A stretch of 64,000 nt of DNA from Phenylobacterium sp. (GTDB lineage Bacteria; Pseudomonadota; Alphaproteobacteria; Caulobacterales; Caulobacteraceae). Location: NCBI GenBank assembly GCA_017991675.1, contig JAGOQB010000008.1:36501-100500 (forward strand), written 5' to 3'. Below are positions 17,560-26,312 of the stretch, piece by piece. Each line of letters starts with the position of its first letter. Position 1 is the first letter of the stretch. The position numbers were made by a program, and so were the translations under genes. Under the pieces are notes generated by a model that worked only from the letters and a program-made list of their open reading frames with translations, was not told the DNA's origin and ran no database searches.

Positions 17560-18674
17560 CAGGCGGCGGCCTTCGATCGGATGGGGGTGACGGCGGCTGC
17601 GCGCTGCAGCGGCAGGCGCACCATGGCCAGGAAGCCGCGGGCGAGCGGGGCGGCCTGCAGCACCCCGCGCGGGCCGTAGAGCGCCTCCAGCCGCATGCGG
17701 ACGTTGCCGAGCCCGACGCCGGCGCCGGGGCGGACCTCGCCGCCATGAGCGCCGTCGCCGTCGTCCTGGACCAGGACCACGAGGTCTTCGCCGTCGCGGG
17801 TCGCTTCGAGGCGGATGGTGACGGTGGCGCTGGTCGGGGACACGGCGTGCTTGATGGCGTTCTCGATCAGCGGCTGCAGCAGGAAGGACGGGATCAGCGC
17901 CGTGCGCAGGTCGTCGGGGCAGACGAATTCCAGGGCCAGGCGCTCGCGGAAGCGGACGCTCTCGATCTCCAGATAGGCCTGCAGGGTGGCCATCTCGTCG
18001 TCGAGCGAGATCATCGCCTCGGGGTCGGCGACCAGGGTGACGCGCAGGAAGTCGGCGAGCTTGGAGAGCATGCTCTCGGCCTCGTCGTTGCGGCCGGTGA
18101 TCACGGCGGACGAGACGGCGTTGAGCGTGTTGAACAGGAAGTGCGGGTTCAGCTGGTAGCGCAGGGCGGCCAGACGCGCGGCGCTGGCGGCGGCGTGGGC
18201 CTCGCTGGCGGCGGTGCGGGCGTCGGCGAGCTGGCGCTCGCGCTCGCGGACCATGTGGTTGGCCTGCAGGGTCGTGTAGATCGCGCCGAGGGCCCCGAGG
18301 ATCCAGAAGAAGCCGCCGGCGTTGGCGGCGAAGCGCATCGCGAGGGTGCGGTTGGGCGACCACTGCCTGGCCGTGTCGGAGAGGTCCATGATCAGCATGT
18401 CGGACGCCGACAGCAGGCTCGCGAGGACCACGACCGCGGCGGCCATGAGCCCGATGCGCTGGAGGGCGCTCTTGTCGCGGACGTGAACGGCGACCCGGTA
18501 CAGCGCGACCGAGGAGAGCAGTCCGACCAGGTTGATGGCGACGGCGGTGCCGATCAGCTCCGGGGTCATCCGCACGCCGACGATGGTCGCGATCGTCGAG
18601 GCGAGCGAGCCGGACAGCAGCCAGAGGCCCAGCGTCAGCCATACCGCCTGGCGAGATTCTGCGGACTTGAACAT
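17559..18674 (-). CDS. LytS-type sensor histidine kinase
   Basis: A 371-aa membrane kinase. Four hydrophobic segments occupy residues about 12-165. A short coiled coil (ERERQLADARTAASEAHAAA) leads to the His_kinase domain, whose phospho-acceptor is in LRYQLNPHFLFNTLNAVSSA. A HATPase domain follows (FLLQPLIENAIKHAV N-box, VGLGNVRMRLEALYG G-box). The start at 18674 is chosen because longer in-frame forms would overlap the divergent cyclase gene; a GAGGGG-like site precedes it. There is no extracytoplasmic domain of size, so it probably senses a membrane-linked signal. It pairs with the LytTR regulator. Confidence 0.92.
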   Translation of the reverse strand: MFKSAESRQAVWLTLGLWLLSGSLASTIATIVGVRMTPELIGTAVAINLVGLLSSVALYRVAVHVRDKSALQRIGLMAAAVVVLASLLSASDMLIMDLSDTARQWSPNRTLAMRFAANAGGFFWILGALGAIYTTLQANHMVRERERQLADARTAASEAHAAASAARLAALRYQLNPHFLFNTLNAVSSAVITGRNDEAESMLSKLADFLRVTLVADPEAMISLDDEMATLQAYLEIESVRFRERLALEFVCPDDLRTALIPSFLLQPLIENAIKHAVSPTSATVTIRLEATRDGEDLVVLVQDDGDGAHGGEVRPGAGVGLGNVRMRLEALYGPRGVLQAAPLARGFLAMVRLPLQRAAAVTPIRSKAAA

Positions 18675-18882
18675 CGGGCCCCTCGCGTCCAATCGGGAAA
18701 GACTAGACCAAACCCGCGCGCGAGGCGTCCCCGCTGGTCGACCAGAAGTCGGCATTTGTCGCAGCGTGAGCGTAAGTTGATGAATTTGCGAGGGCAATTT
18801 CCGCATCGAGGCGTTTGGCGTTGAGCCGGTCCTGATATAGTCCGGGCTTCCGCGGGGGCGGGCCGAAGGAGGCTTGGCCTGA

Positions 18883-20622
18883 ATGGAGCGGCGGCTCACC
18901 GCGATCATGATCGCCGACGTGGTCGGCTATTCGCGGCTGATCGAGGCCAATGAAGAGGCGACGCTGGCGCGCTTCGCCGAGCACCTGCACGAACTGGTCG
19001 AACCGTCGATCGCCGCGGCCCGCGGGCGGATCATCAAGACCGCCGGGGACGGAATGCTGGCGGCGTTCGCCAGCGTGGTCGACGCGCTGAACTGCGCCAT
19101 CGAGATCCAGCGGGGGATGGTCGCGCGCAACGACGGGGTGGCCGAACGCGACCAGATCCGCTTTCGGGTCGGCCTGAACGCCGCCGACGTGGTGATCGAC
19201 GGCGAGGACATTCTGGGCGACGGGGTCAATGTCGCCGCCAGGCTGGAGGGACTGGCCGAGCCGGGCGGCATCTGGGTCTCGGCCCGTGTTCAGGAGGACG
19301 CCCAGGGGCGGGTCGACGTCGGCTTCGACGATATCGGCGAGCAGACGCTGAAGAACCTGGCCCGGCCGGTACGGGTGTATCGCGTGTTGCTGGACGGCGG
19401 CGCGGTGGAGATGGGCCGGCGCCCGGCCCTGGCCCTGCCGGACAAGCCCTCGATCGTCGTGCTGCCGTTCCAGAGCTTCGGCACGGAGGCCGAGCACGAC
19501 TACTTCACGGATGCGATCACCGAGGACGTGGTGACGGCGCTGTCGCGCTGGCGCTGGTTCTTCGTCATCGATCGCAATACGAGCTTTACCTACAAGGGCC
19601 GCACCGTGGACGCCCGCCAGGTGGGGCGGGACCTGGGCGTTCGCTACGTGCTGGAAGGCAGCGTGCGGCGGGCCGGCGAGCGGGTGCGGGTCAATGTCCG
19701 GCTGATCGAGTCGGCCAGCGCCCAGCAGATCTGGGCCGACAGCCTCGACCGCGACATCGTCGATCTCTTCGCCCTGCAGGACGAGGTGACCGAGCACGTC
19801 GTAGCGGCCATCGAGCCGGCCATGCTGGACACCGAGGCCTCGCGCAGCGTCCGCAAGAGCCTGGCCGACCTCAGCGCGCTCGACTGTTTCCAGCGCGGCA
19901 TGTGGCATTTCAACCGCATGAGCGAGGGCGACTACCATCAGGCGCTGGAGCTGTTCCGTCAGTCCATCGCCCGCGATCCGGTCCTGGCGCTGGGCTATGT
20001 CGGCCTGGCGCGGATGCTCTATGGCGGAGCGATCTACGGCTGGTCGCGCGAGCCGCTGGCCGACCTGGAGGACGCGCGGACCGCGGCGCTGCGGGCGGTG
20101 GCGCTCGACCCGCGCGACGCCTACGGCTACTTCGCCGCGGCCGGCGCCGCGCTCTATCTCGGTCAGCACGACGAGGCGCTGGAACAGGCTCAGCGTGCGC
20201 TGTCGCTGAACCCGAACTTCGCCTTCGGGCACTTCCGGCTGGGCCAGGTGCTGATCTATTCGGGTCGCGCGGCGCAGGCCGTCGCGCCGATCGAGCGCAG
20301 CCTAAGGCTCAGTCCCTACGACCCGCAGATCGGCCCGATGCTGCAGCTGCTGGCCCTGGCCCACTATCAGGCGCGCAACTATGCGGAGTCCGTGCGCCAT
20401 GCGCAGTCGGCCGTGCGGCTGAACGACTCCCGCGCCGCGGCGATCCTGGCGGCGGGCCTGGCGCGGCTGGGCCGGTTCGACGACGCGCGGGCGGCCTATC
20501 CGCTGGAGGTGCGGGCGCGCGCCAGGGCCACTGCGCCGCGGCTGGTGACCTACGCCAATCCCGAGGATGAGCGCCATCTGCGCGAAGGGGTGCGGATGGC
20601 GTTCCTGGGCGAGGAGCCCTGA
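18883..20622 (+). CDS. Class III adenylate/guanylate cyclase with TolB-like and TPR domains
   Basis: A 579-aa protein. The cyclase homology domain (residues about 1-170) has IMIADVVGYSRL with metal-binding Asp12, IKTAGDGMLAAF with the second Asp, and ILGDGVNVAARLEGLAEPGG. A TolB/FlgO-like segment (about 190-330, DKPSIVVLPFQSFG to VRVNVRLIESASAQQIWAD) follows. TPR helices occupy the C-terminal 240 residues (YFAAAGAALYLGQHDEALEQ, LSLNPNFAFGHFRLGQVLI). The substrate-specifying residues are not the canonical Lys/Asp pair, so cAMP production is uncertain. This architecture is common in rhizobia and Caulobacterales. It diverges from the LytS kinase, with about 208 bases between the two start codons. 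Confidence 0.9.
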   Translation: MERRLTAIMIADVVGYSRLIEANEEATLARFAEHLHELVEPSIAAARGRIIKTAGDGMLAAFASVVDALNCAIEIQRGMVARNDGVAERDQIRFRVGLNAADVVIDGEDILGDGVNVAARLEGLAEPGGIWVSARVQEDAQGRVDVGFDDIGEQTLKNLARPVRVYRVLLDGGAVEMGRRPALALPDKPSIVVLPFQSFGTEAEHDYFTDAITEDVVTALSRWRWFFVIDRNTSFTYKGRTVDARQVGRDLGVRYVLEGSVRRAGERVRVNVRLIESASAQQIWADSLDRDIVDLFALQDEVTEHVVAAIEPAMLDTEASRSVRKSLADLSALDCFQRGMWHFNRMSEGDYHQALELFRQSIARDPVLALGYVGLARMLYGGAIYGWSREPLADLEDARTAALRAVALDPRDAYGYFAAAGAALYLGQHDEALEQAQRALSLNPNFAFGHFRLGQVLIYSGRAAQAVAPIERSLRLSPYDPQIGPMLQLLALAHYQARNYAESVRHAQSAVRLNDSRAAAILAAGLARLGRFDDARAAYPLEVRARARATAPRLVTYANPEDERHLREGVRMAFLGEEP

Positions 20623-20626
20623 GCGC

Positions 20627-21007
20627 TCAGGCCAGCGGGTGCTTGTCGGCCGGATAGCGGCTCTTGATCAGCACCGTGACCCCGCCGCGGGTCTCGGTCG
20701 TGTCGGGGGCCTGCCAGACGTTCAGTTCGAAATCATAGCCCGGCGCCCAGGCGAAGGTGACCGGGATCGGGGGCGTGGCTTTCAGCGCATAGTAGACGAT
20801 GCCGCGCAGGGTCTCGTGGAACGAGCCCGGCAGGGTGTCCAGATAGGTCCCCAGGGCGCGATGCAGGACCGTCCCCGGCGTGGCGAGCAGGCCCGGATCG
20901 ATCTTCTTGCCGGGGGCGAAGGCCTCGGCGTTGGCGGCGAACTTGTCGATCTCGCCCGAGGCGAACGAGGTGTTGAGCTTGGACATGGCGGTTTGAAGCG
21001 CAGGCAT
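20627..21007 (-). CDS. Hypothetical protein, 126 aa
   Basis: Starts MPALQTAMSKLNTSFASGEI behind GAGGGA and ends YPADKHPLA. The protein is soluble, with mixed helices and strands, no signal peptide and no motif that I recognise. The codon pattern and a clean ribosome site support it as real. It converges with the cyclase gene four bases away and lies downstream of the Crp-like gene on the same strand with a 96-base gap (21008-21103). Confidence 0.7.
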   Translation of the reverse strand: MPALQTAMSKLNTSFASGEIDKFAANAEAFAPGKKIDPGLLATPGTVLHRALGTYLDTLPGSFHETLRGIVYYALKATPPIPVTFAWAPGYDFELNVWQAPDTTETRGGVTVLIKSRYPADKHPLA

Positions 21008-21103
21008 CTGTCGTCCCTCAGTCGTGGGATCAGCGCCGAGCGAGCGCCAGGGGGCGGCGGCGCTGAGTTAGCTAACCATACCGTGACTTCGAGGCGTCCG
21101 GGA

Positions 21104-21790
21104 TCAGGTCCCCAACTGATGCTCGATCAGGGCTTCGAGCCGTTCGGGGGCGAGCATCCGGATTCCGGCGGGGGCGACTTCGACCCAGCCTTCGCGGACC
21201 CACTCGTGGAGCTTGCGGTTCACCTTCTCCCGCGAAAAGCCGAGCCGGCGGCCCATCTCGGTCTGGGTGAGGGGGACAAGCCGGCTCGCGCCGGCTTCGG
21301 TCAGCAGCAGCCGGGCGAGGCGGCCGGCCAGGTCGAGCACCGTCCTGTCGCTGATCGCGCCGTCGGCGACCCGCAGCCGGGCGCTGAGTTCGATGACCAG
21401 GGCGACGGCGGCCTTGGGCTCGGCCTCCAGCGCGGCGAGCATGGCGCTGCGGGCGATGCGCCAGAGCCGCGCGCGGCGGGTGGCGGCCACGTCGGCCGAG
21501 CGGGGGCCTCCGTCGAGGGCGGCCATTTCACCGACCAGGGCGCCGGGCCCGAGCGCGACCAGCCGCACGTCGCGGCCGTCGGGGGTGGAGTTGCGCACTT
21601 CGACCTCTCCGTCGACGACGACGTAGACGGCGTCGCCGGGATCGCCGGCCTGGAACAGGAGCTCTCCCGGTTCAAGCGCCAGCCAGCCGCCGGACGCGGC
21701 CAGACGCTCCAGGCCTCCTTGCGAGAAGTGCGCGAGCACCGGGCTTCTGGCGAGGCTCGTCAGGACGGCGTTCGCGGCCAGATCGGACAA
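21104..21790 (-). CDS. Crp/Fnr family transcriptional regulator
   Basis: A 228-aa regulator. The N-terminal cyclic-nucleotide-binding fold (residues about 15-125) has ALEPGELLFQAGDPGDAVYV and LVGEMAALDGGPRSADVAAT. A dimer helix and a C-terminal HTH follow (LTQTEMGRRLGFSREKVNRK). The phosphate-binding cassette is similar to, but not identical with, true cAMP receptors. No N-terminal cysteines for an Fe-S cluster are seen, so it is not an oxygen-sensing Fnr. A strong hairpin covers the region just before its start codon (21795-21824), suggesting control of its expression. The nearby cyclase is a possible effector source, but the link is speculative. Confidence 0.9.
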   Translation of the reverse strand: MSDLAANAVLTSLARSPVLAHFSQGGLERLAASGGWLALEPGELLFQAGDPGDAVYVVVDGEVEVRNSTPDGRDVRLVALGPGALVGEMAALDGGPRSADVAATRRARLWRIARSAMLAALEAEPKAAVALVIELSARLRVADGAISDRTVLDLAGRLARLLLTEAGASRLVPLTQTEMGRRLGFSREKVNRKLHEWVREGWVEVAPAGIRMLAPERLEALIEHQLGT

Positions 21791-21794
21791 GGCA

Positions 21795-21824
21795 ATAGCC
21801 TCCGCTCAGGAGAGCGGAGGCTAT
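21795..21824 (-). promoter_or_regulatory. 13-bp hairpin at the translation start of the Crp/Fnr gene
   Basis: ATAGCCTCCGCTC (21795-21807) is the exact reverse complement of 21812-21824, with a 4-base loop. In the minus-strand transcript the stem ends four bases before the ATG and contains the only GGAGG-like sequence nearby. It could be a terminator for the UrA gene (there is no T-run) or a structure that hides the ribosome site. Confidence 0.55.
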
Positions 21825-21854
21825 CATAGCGGGCCGAACCGTGGGCCGTTCAGT

Positions 21855-22175
21855 TCAGCGCCGCGCCAGTTGGGTCGCGGTCTGGGGCGAGTAGAGGGCG
21901 GTGACCAGCGGGGCGTCGAGCTTCGTGACCGCCTTTTCCACCATCTCCTTGCGGCAGGCGCGAACCTCGACCGAATAGGTGGCCGAGTAGCCCTGCAGCG
22001 GGCCGCAGAAATCGCGGGCCGCATTGTTGATGCGCTTGAACGCGGTGCGGGCGCCGGCGTCCGAATGGACGTTGATGTCGCCGACTTTGACCCGCATGAC
22101 GCCTTCTTCGGCATGGGCGCCGCCCGCGATGGACAGGGCGAGAACGGCGAGGGTCGGGAGAACCAAGCGATGCAT
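21855..22175 (-). CDS. UrA family secreted protein
   Basis: A 106-aa exported protein. A signal peptide (MHRLVLPTLAVLALSIAGG, cleavage after AHA) precedes the UrA domain with KVGDINVHSDAGARTAFKRI and AARDFCGPL. A second cysteine in VRACRKEMVEKAV suggests a disulfide. UrA proteins are small periplasmic proteins confined mostly to Caulobacterales and sphingomonads; the role is unknown. The ATG at 22175 is used because the longer in-frame extension would bury the signal peptide. Confidence 0.85.
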   Translation of the reverse strand: MHRLVLPTLAVLALSIAGGAHAEEGVMRVKVGDINVHSDAGARTAFKRINNAARDFCGPLQGYSATYSVEVRACRKEMVEKAVTKLDAPLVTALYSPQTATQLARR

Positions 22176-22285
22176 GACTGCCTCCAGGGGAGTGAAGGGC
22201 CACGGGATGCGGCCGTCTTGTGAGGCAGATTCGTAGGCCGCGATCGGCCGGCCGGCTGTGACCTGGGTCACGTCGAAGAACGACG

Positions 22286-22651
22286 TTATTTCGCGCCGGC
22301 GATCTTGGCGTCGAGGGCGGCGAGGTCCGGCACGAACCAGACATGGCGGCCACGATTGGATTCGCCGATGAAGTCGCGCAGCGGCGCGCTGGCGGCGGCT
22401 GGCGCCGAGACATCGCCGACGATGGCGACGCGCAGGCCGTAGTTGACGAACTTCTGCAGCACCTCGCCGGCCAGGCCGGTGGAGAGGCGCAGGAAGTCCG
22501 GCGACAGCCGGGCGGCCGGGATCGCCACGATCTGCGCCTCGACCGAGAAGGCGTCGCCGATGATGTCGCTGGCGTCGCGGCCGCTCGCCAGGGGCTGGCC
22601 GTCCTGGGGCCAGAGGAGCACGCGATGGCCGGCGATCTGCGTCGTTTCCAT
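22286..22651 (-). CDS. DUF4180 domain-containing protein
   Basis: A 121-aa soluble protein. It has the family blocks GRDASDIIGDAF, IPAARLSPDFLRLSTGLAGE, LQKFVNYGLRVAIVGDVSA and LRDFIGESNRGRHVWFVPDL. DUF4180 proteins are of unknown function and are frequently found next to HTH or LysR-type regulators, as here. A longer reading from 22762 exists, but METTQIAGHRVLLW is the usual start. Confidence 0.85.
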   Translation of the reverse strand: METTQIAGHRVLLWPQDGQPLASGRDASDIIGDAFSVEAQIVAIPAARLSPDFLRLSTGLAGEVLQKFVNYGLRVAIVGDVSAPAAASAPLRDFIGESNRGRHVWFVPDLAALDAKIAGAK

Positions 22652-22790
22652 GCGGCGAAAGGTGGAGCCTGCAGCGAGGCTGTCAACCGCATCCGCTTCG
22701 TGATCTGAACTCACAGACTGGCGGCCAAGTAGTCGTTTGCAGCGTCCGGCGCGGCCCCGCATCCTCCGGCTGCAGATCGAGGGCGGACCG

Positions 22791-23012
22791 ATGCTGGTCG
22801 AGCAGATGACGATAGCGGCAGGCGAGGAACGCGGTGTCGCCCGTTGGCTCCTCGATCGGGCGATCTACGAACTGCGCCAGCTCTGGGCCTGCGGATGGCG
22901 GATGCTGCGGGTGCACGTCGCGGCCCGCAACGGCATTCCGCGCGAGTGCCTGGAAGAGCCTCCGCACGCATGGATGAAGGTGATGCAGGGGCCTGGTGAC
23001 AAGGATCGATAG
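22791..23012 (+). CDS. Possible small hypothetical protein, 73 aa
   Basis: An ATG at 22791 opens MLVEQMTIAAGEERGVARWL, with balanced composition through LRQLWACGWRMLRVHVAARN to the stop at 23012. A longer form from 22737 is also open. There is no recognisable domain. It precedes the LysR gene by 62 bases on the same strand. Antisense frames here have skewed composition, which favours this one, but evidence is thin. Confidence 0.35.
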   Translation: MLVEQMTIAAGEERGVARWLLDRAIYELRQLWACGWRMLRVHVAARNGIPRECLEEPPHAWMKVMQGPGDKDR

Positions 23013-23074
23013 GGCCTGCTGTCGCGGGCCCGGGCGTAGCGTATAACCACGATATGTCTGTGATCTGAGGTCAC

Positions 23075-23998
23075 ATGCCGAAGCGAAACCTGCCGCCGCT
23101 GACCGCCCTGCGCGCCTTCGAGGCGTTCGCGCGCCTGGGGCGGATGAATCTGGCCGCCGACGAGCTCTGCGTCACCCATGGGGCGATCAGCCGTCAGGTG
23201 CGCAGCCTGGAGCGGCTGTGCGGCGTGCGGCTGACCCAGGGGCCGCGCAACAGCCTGCGGCTGACCGAGGCGGGCCTAAGCCTGGCCGAGAGCCTGGGCG
23301 GCGCCTTCGACGGCATCGAGCGGTCGTTCAGCGCCCTGCGCTCGGCCGCAGAGCGGGAACTGCACGTCTCCTGCGTCGGGACCCTGGCCATGCGTTGGCT
23401 GATCCCGCGGCTGCCGGGCTTTCATGCGCGCCATCCCGGCCTGAGCATCCGGGTGACCGAGGCCTACGGGCCGGTCGACTTTGGGCGCGATCCGTTCGAC
23501 GCGGCGATCCGGCTGGCGGAGACCGTCGCCGGCGAAGGGCTGGAGGCGACGCCGTTCCTCGACAACTACCATGGCCCGGTGATGGCGCCGCAGCTGGCCG
23601 AGCACGACCTAGCGAGCGCACCGCGGCTGCACACCCGCCCGCACCGCCAGGCCTGGCGCGAGTGGGCCGACCATTCGGGCGTGCCGGTTGGGCCCGGCGG
23701 CGAGCACCGCGAGTACGAGCACCTGTTCTACATGCTGGAGGCGGCGGTCGCCGGCCTGGGGATCGGGGTCTCGCCGTGGATCTACGTCGCCGGCGACATC
23801 GCATCGGGCCGGCTGGCGGCCCCCTATGGCTTTGTGCGGACCCCGGCGCGGTTTCATTTCGTGACGCCCAGCGCCTCGGCGCGGCCGGTGACGGCCGCCT
23901 TCCGCGACTGGCTGCTGGAAGAGGCGGCCGCCGCGCCGCCGCCGCCGCCGGCCGCCGCCGTTGCGGCAGAGCTTCAGGCCGACCATATCCGGCGCTGA
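23075..23998 (+). CDS. LysR family transcriptional regulator (GcvA-like)
   Basis: A 307-aa regulator. The winged HTH (LTALRAFEAFARLGRMNLAA, CVTHGAISRQVRSLE) occupies residues 9-66. A periplasmic-binding-like effector domain follows (SCVGTLAMRWLIPRLPGFHA onward). The GcvA-type pattern PLTALRAFEAFARLG is clear. The tail is a Pro/Ala run (about residues 288-298). Neighbours that it might control are the DUF4180 gene (divergent side) and the DUF1993 gene, which starts 24 bases after its stop. The effector is not predictable. Confidence 0.9.
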   Translation: MPKRNLPPLTALRAFEAFARLGRMNLAADELCVTHGAISRQVRSLERLCGVRLTQGPRNSLRLTEAGLSLAESLGGAFDGIERSFSALRSAAERELHVSCVGTLAMRWLIPRLPGFHARHPGLSIRVTEAYGPVDFGRDPFDAAIRLAETVAGEGLEATPFLDNYHGPVMAPQLAEHDLASAPRLHTRPHRQAWREWADHSGVPVGPGGEHREYEHLFYMLEAAVAGLGIGVSPWIYVAGDIASGRLAAPYGFVRTPARFHFVTPSASARPVTAAFRDWLLEEAAAAPPPPPAAAVAAELQADHIRR

Positions 23999-24022
23999 CA
24001 CTTCCCGTCGCTGGAGCGCGCC

Positions 24023-24538
24023 ATGTCCCTGACCATGTATCAAGCCTCGATCCCCGTCTTCGTGCGGGGGCTGACCGCGCTCCGCGGCCTGCTGCAAAAG
24101 GGCGCGGCGCATGCTGCGGCGAGCGGGAGCGACCCGAACGCGCTGGTCGCCGCGCAGCTCGCGCCCGACATGCTGACCCTGGCCGGCCAGGTGCAGCGGG
24201 CCAGCGACACCTCCAAGCTGTCGGGGCAGCGGCTGAGCGGGGTGCAGGCTCCGTCGATGCCCGACACCGAGACCACGCTCGACCAGCTCATCCAGCGGGT
24301 GGACGCCACCATCGCCTATCTGCAGACGATCGAGGCCAAGACCCTGGACGGCGCCGAGGAACGCACCGTCGAGCTGAACTTCGGCCCGGACAACAGGCAC
24401 GTGTTCCGCGGCGACGACTACCTGTTCGGCTTCGCCCTGCCGAACTTCTATTTCCACGTGGCGATCGCCCACGGGATCCTGCGCAGCCAGGGCGTGCCGG
24501 TGGGCAAGATGGACTATATCGGCGCGCCGCCGCGCTGA
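24023..24538 (+). CDS. DUF1993 domain-containing protein
   Basis: A 171-aa helical protein. It starts MSLTMYQASIPVFVRGLTAL and carries the family block FRGDDYLFGFALPNFYFHVA with GVPVGKMDYIG at the end. DUF1993 belongs to the DinB-like four-helix superfamily. The typical metal-binding His triad is only partly evident (H in FYFHV, H in IAHGIL). Function is unknown. It is likely co-transcribed with the LysR gene and converges with the oxygenase gene, with only two bases between stops. Confidence 0.87.
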   Translation: MSLTMYQASIPVFVRGLTALRGLLQKGAAHAAASGSDPNALVAAQLAPDMLTLAGQVQRASDTSKLSGQRLSGVQAPSMPDTETTLDQLIQRVDATIAYLQTIEAKTLDGAEERTVELNFGPDNRHVFRGDDYLFGFALPNFYFHVAIAHGILRSQGVPVGKMDYIGAPPR

Positions 24539-24540
24539 GG

Positions 24541-25461
24541 CTACTTGGCCAGGCCGATCTCGCGCAGGCGCTGGGCCAGGAACTCGCCGGCGGTGATCTC
24601 GGGCCATTTCGCCCCGTCGCCTTCGCAGGAGGGCAGGCACTTCAGCGAGACGTCCGAGGCCGGGTGCATGAAGAACGGCATCGAGTAGCGGCTGACATTG
24701 GGGCCGACCGGATTGACCACGCGGTGGGTGGTCGAGGGGATCACGCCGTTGGTCAGCCGCTGCAGCATGTCGCCGGAATCGACGATCAGGTTCTTGGGCT
24801 CGGTTTCGACCGGCAGCCAGGTCCCGTCGCGGTCGAGCAGCTGTAGCCCGGCGCCCTTGGCGGCGACCAGCAGGGTGATGAAGTTGATGTCCTCGTGCGC
24901 GGCCGAGCGCACCGCGCCCTCGGGGGCGTCGTCGGGCACCGGCGGATAGTGCAGCACGCGCAGGATCGAGGTCCCGTTCGCCACCTGGGCGTCGAAGTAG
25001 TCGCCAGGCAGGCCGAGCTTGGGCGCCAGCGCCGACAGCAGGACGCGGCCGGTTGCGTCGAGGGCCGCGTAGAGGTCGCTGAAGGTCCGTTCGAAGGCGG
25101 GGTACTCGGCCGGCCAGACGTTGGGCGGAAAGTCCTCGGCCGGCAGGCCGGGGGCGGGATCGCGGCCGATCTGCCAGAACTCCTTGAGGTCGGGCAGACT
25201 GGAGTCGCGGGCGTGTTCGGTCCCGAACGGGGTGTAGCCGCGCATGCCGGCCGCGTAGTGGCGCTTGGCCGTATAGGGCAGGGCGAAGACTTCCTGCGCG
25301 TGCCGGTAGGCGTGCTCCAGCAGGTTTTCGGAAACGCCGTGATCGGCCAGGATGATGAAGCCGTACTGCTGCAGCCCCTGCATCAGGGCGTCCGAGAACG
25401 CGGCGCGGTCGGCGGGCGAGCCTTGGGTGAAGGCTTTCAGGCTGAGGGTCGGAACGCTCAT
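24541..25461 (-). CDS. 2-oxoglutarate/Fe(II) oxygenase, isopenicillin N synthase family
   Basis: A 306-aa dioxygenase. The DIOX_N region (residues 1-110, QYGFIILADHGVSENLLEHA) precedes the jelly roll. The iron ligands are His189 and Asp191 in AAHEDINFITLL and His246 in STTHRVVNP. The 2-oxoglutarate anchor R-X-S is R258 and S260 in SRYSMPFF. All catalytic residues are therefore intact. It is the third gene of an operon with nucleoside hydrolase and ribokinase, and its ATG overlaps the ribokinase stop (ATGA). The context suggests oxidation of a nucleobase or modified sugar, but family members act on very diverse substrates. Confidence 0.9.
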   Translation of the reverse strand: MSVPTLSLKAFTQGSPADRAAFSDALMQGLQQYGFIILADHGVSENLLEHAYRHAQEVFALPYTAKRHYAAGMRGYTPFGTEHARDSSLPDLKEFWQIGRDPAPGLPAEDFPPNVWPAEYPAFERTFSDLYAALDATGRVLLSALAPKLGLPGDYFDAQVANGTSILRVLHYPPVPDDAPEGAVRSAAHEDINFITLLVAAKGAGLQLLDRDGTWLPVETEPKNLIVDSGDMLQRLTNGVIPSTTHRVVNPVGPNVSRYSMPFFMHPASDVSLKCLPSCEGDGAKWPEITAGEFLAQRLREIGLAK

Positions 25462-26312
25462 TGGGCGGTCTCCAGGCAGGCCTCGACCTCGGCTCGGGTC
25501 GGCAGCGAGGGCTGGGCTCCGGGGCGGGTGGCGGCCAGGGCGCCGGCCGCGCAGGCGAAGGCGAGGGCGGTCGCGTGCGGCTGGCCCTCCAGCAGGGCGA
25601 CAACGAGGGCGCCGACGAAGGCGTCGCCGGCCCCGGTGGCGTCCACGGCCTCGACCGGCGGCGGGGCGGCGGCGGCCAGCTGGCGGCCGCCCTGGAACAG
25701 GCCGGCGCCCCGGGCGCCCCAGGTCACGGCGACAAGGCCCGGCAGGCCGTGCAGCGCCGCGCCGTAGAACGCCGCCTCGGTCTCGTTGACGACGATGAGG
25801 TCGGCGCGGGCCAAGGTCTGCGCCGGCAGCCGGGCGGCCGGGGCGAGGTTCAGGCAGACGAAGCCGCTCGCTTGGGCGACCGCGGCGGCGACCGTCTCCA
25901 GCGGCAGCTCGAGCTGGCAGATCAGCGCGTCATGCGTCGGCGTGGACAGGTGGCCGCGCGTGAAGGCGGCGTTGGCGCCGGGGGCGACGATGATCTGGTT
26001 CTCGCCGCCGGCGGCCACGGCGATGAGCGCCACGCCGGTGGCGGCGGCCGCGTCGGTGTCGCACTGCTCGAGATCGACGCCCTCGGCGGCCAGCAGGGCC
26101 AGGGCCTCGTCGGCCAGGCCGTCGGCGCCGACGCGGGCGACCAGGGCCACGTCGGCGCCGAGCCGGCGGGCGGCCAGGGCCTGGTTGGCGCCCTTGCCGC
26201 CGGGATGGCGGGCCAGGGTCGCGCCGGTCACCGTCTCGCCGGGCGCAGGTAGGCCTGCGGCGGTGGCCACGAAGTCGAGATTGACCGAGCCTATGACGGT
26301 GATGGCGCTCAT
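25458..26312 (-). CDS. rbsK: Ribokinase
   Basis: A 284-aa PfkB-family sugar kinase that phosphorylates ribose at O5. Motif 1 is seen in HPGGKGANQALAARRLGADV and motif 2 in VDATGAGDAFVGALVVALL with the catalytic Asp. SVNLDF near the N-terminus contacts the sugar. It is slightly shorter than the E. coli enzyme (309 aa). The start at 26312 overlaps the nucleoside hydrolase stop (ATGA) and its own stop overlaps the oxygenase start. Ribose released by the hydrolase is the obvious substrate. Confidence 0.92.
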   Translation of the reverse strand: MSAITVIGSVNLDFVATAAGLPAPGETVTGATLARHPGGKGANQALAARRLGADVALVARVGADGLADEALALLAAEGVDLEQCDTDAAAATGVALIAVAAGGENQIIVAPGANAAFTRGHLSTPTHDALICQLELPLETVAAAVAQASGFVCLNLAPAARLPAQTLARADLIVVNETEAAFYGAALHGLPGLVAVTWGARGAGLFQGGRQLAAAAPPPVEAVDATGAGDAFVGALVVALLEGQPHATALAFACAAGALAATRPGAQPSLPTRAEVEACLETAQ

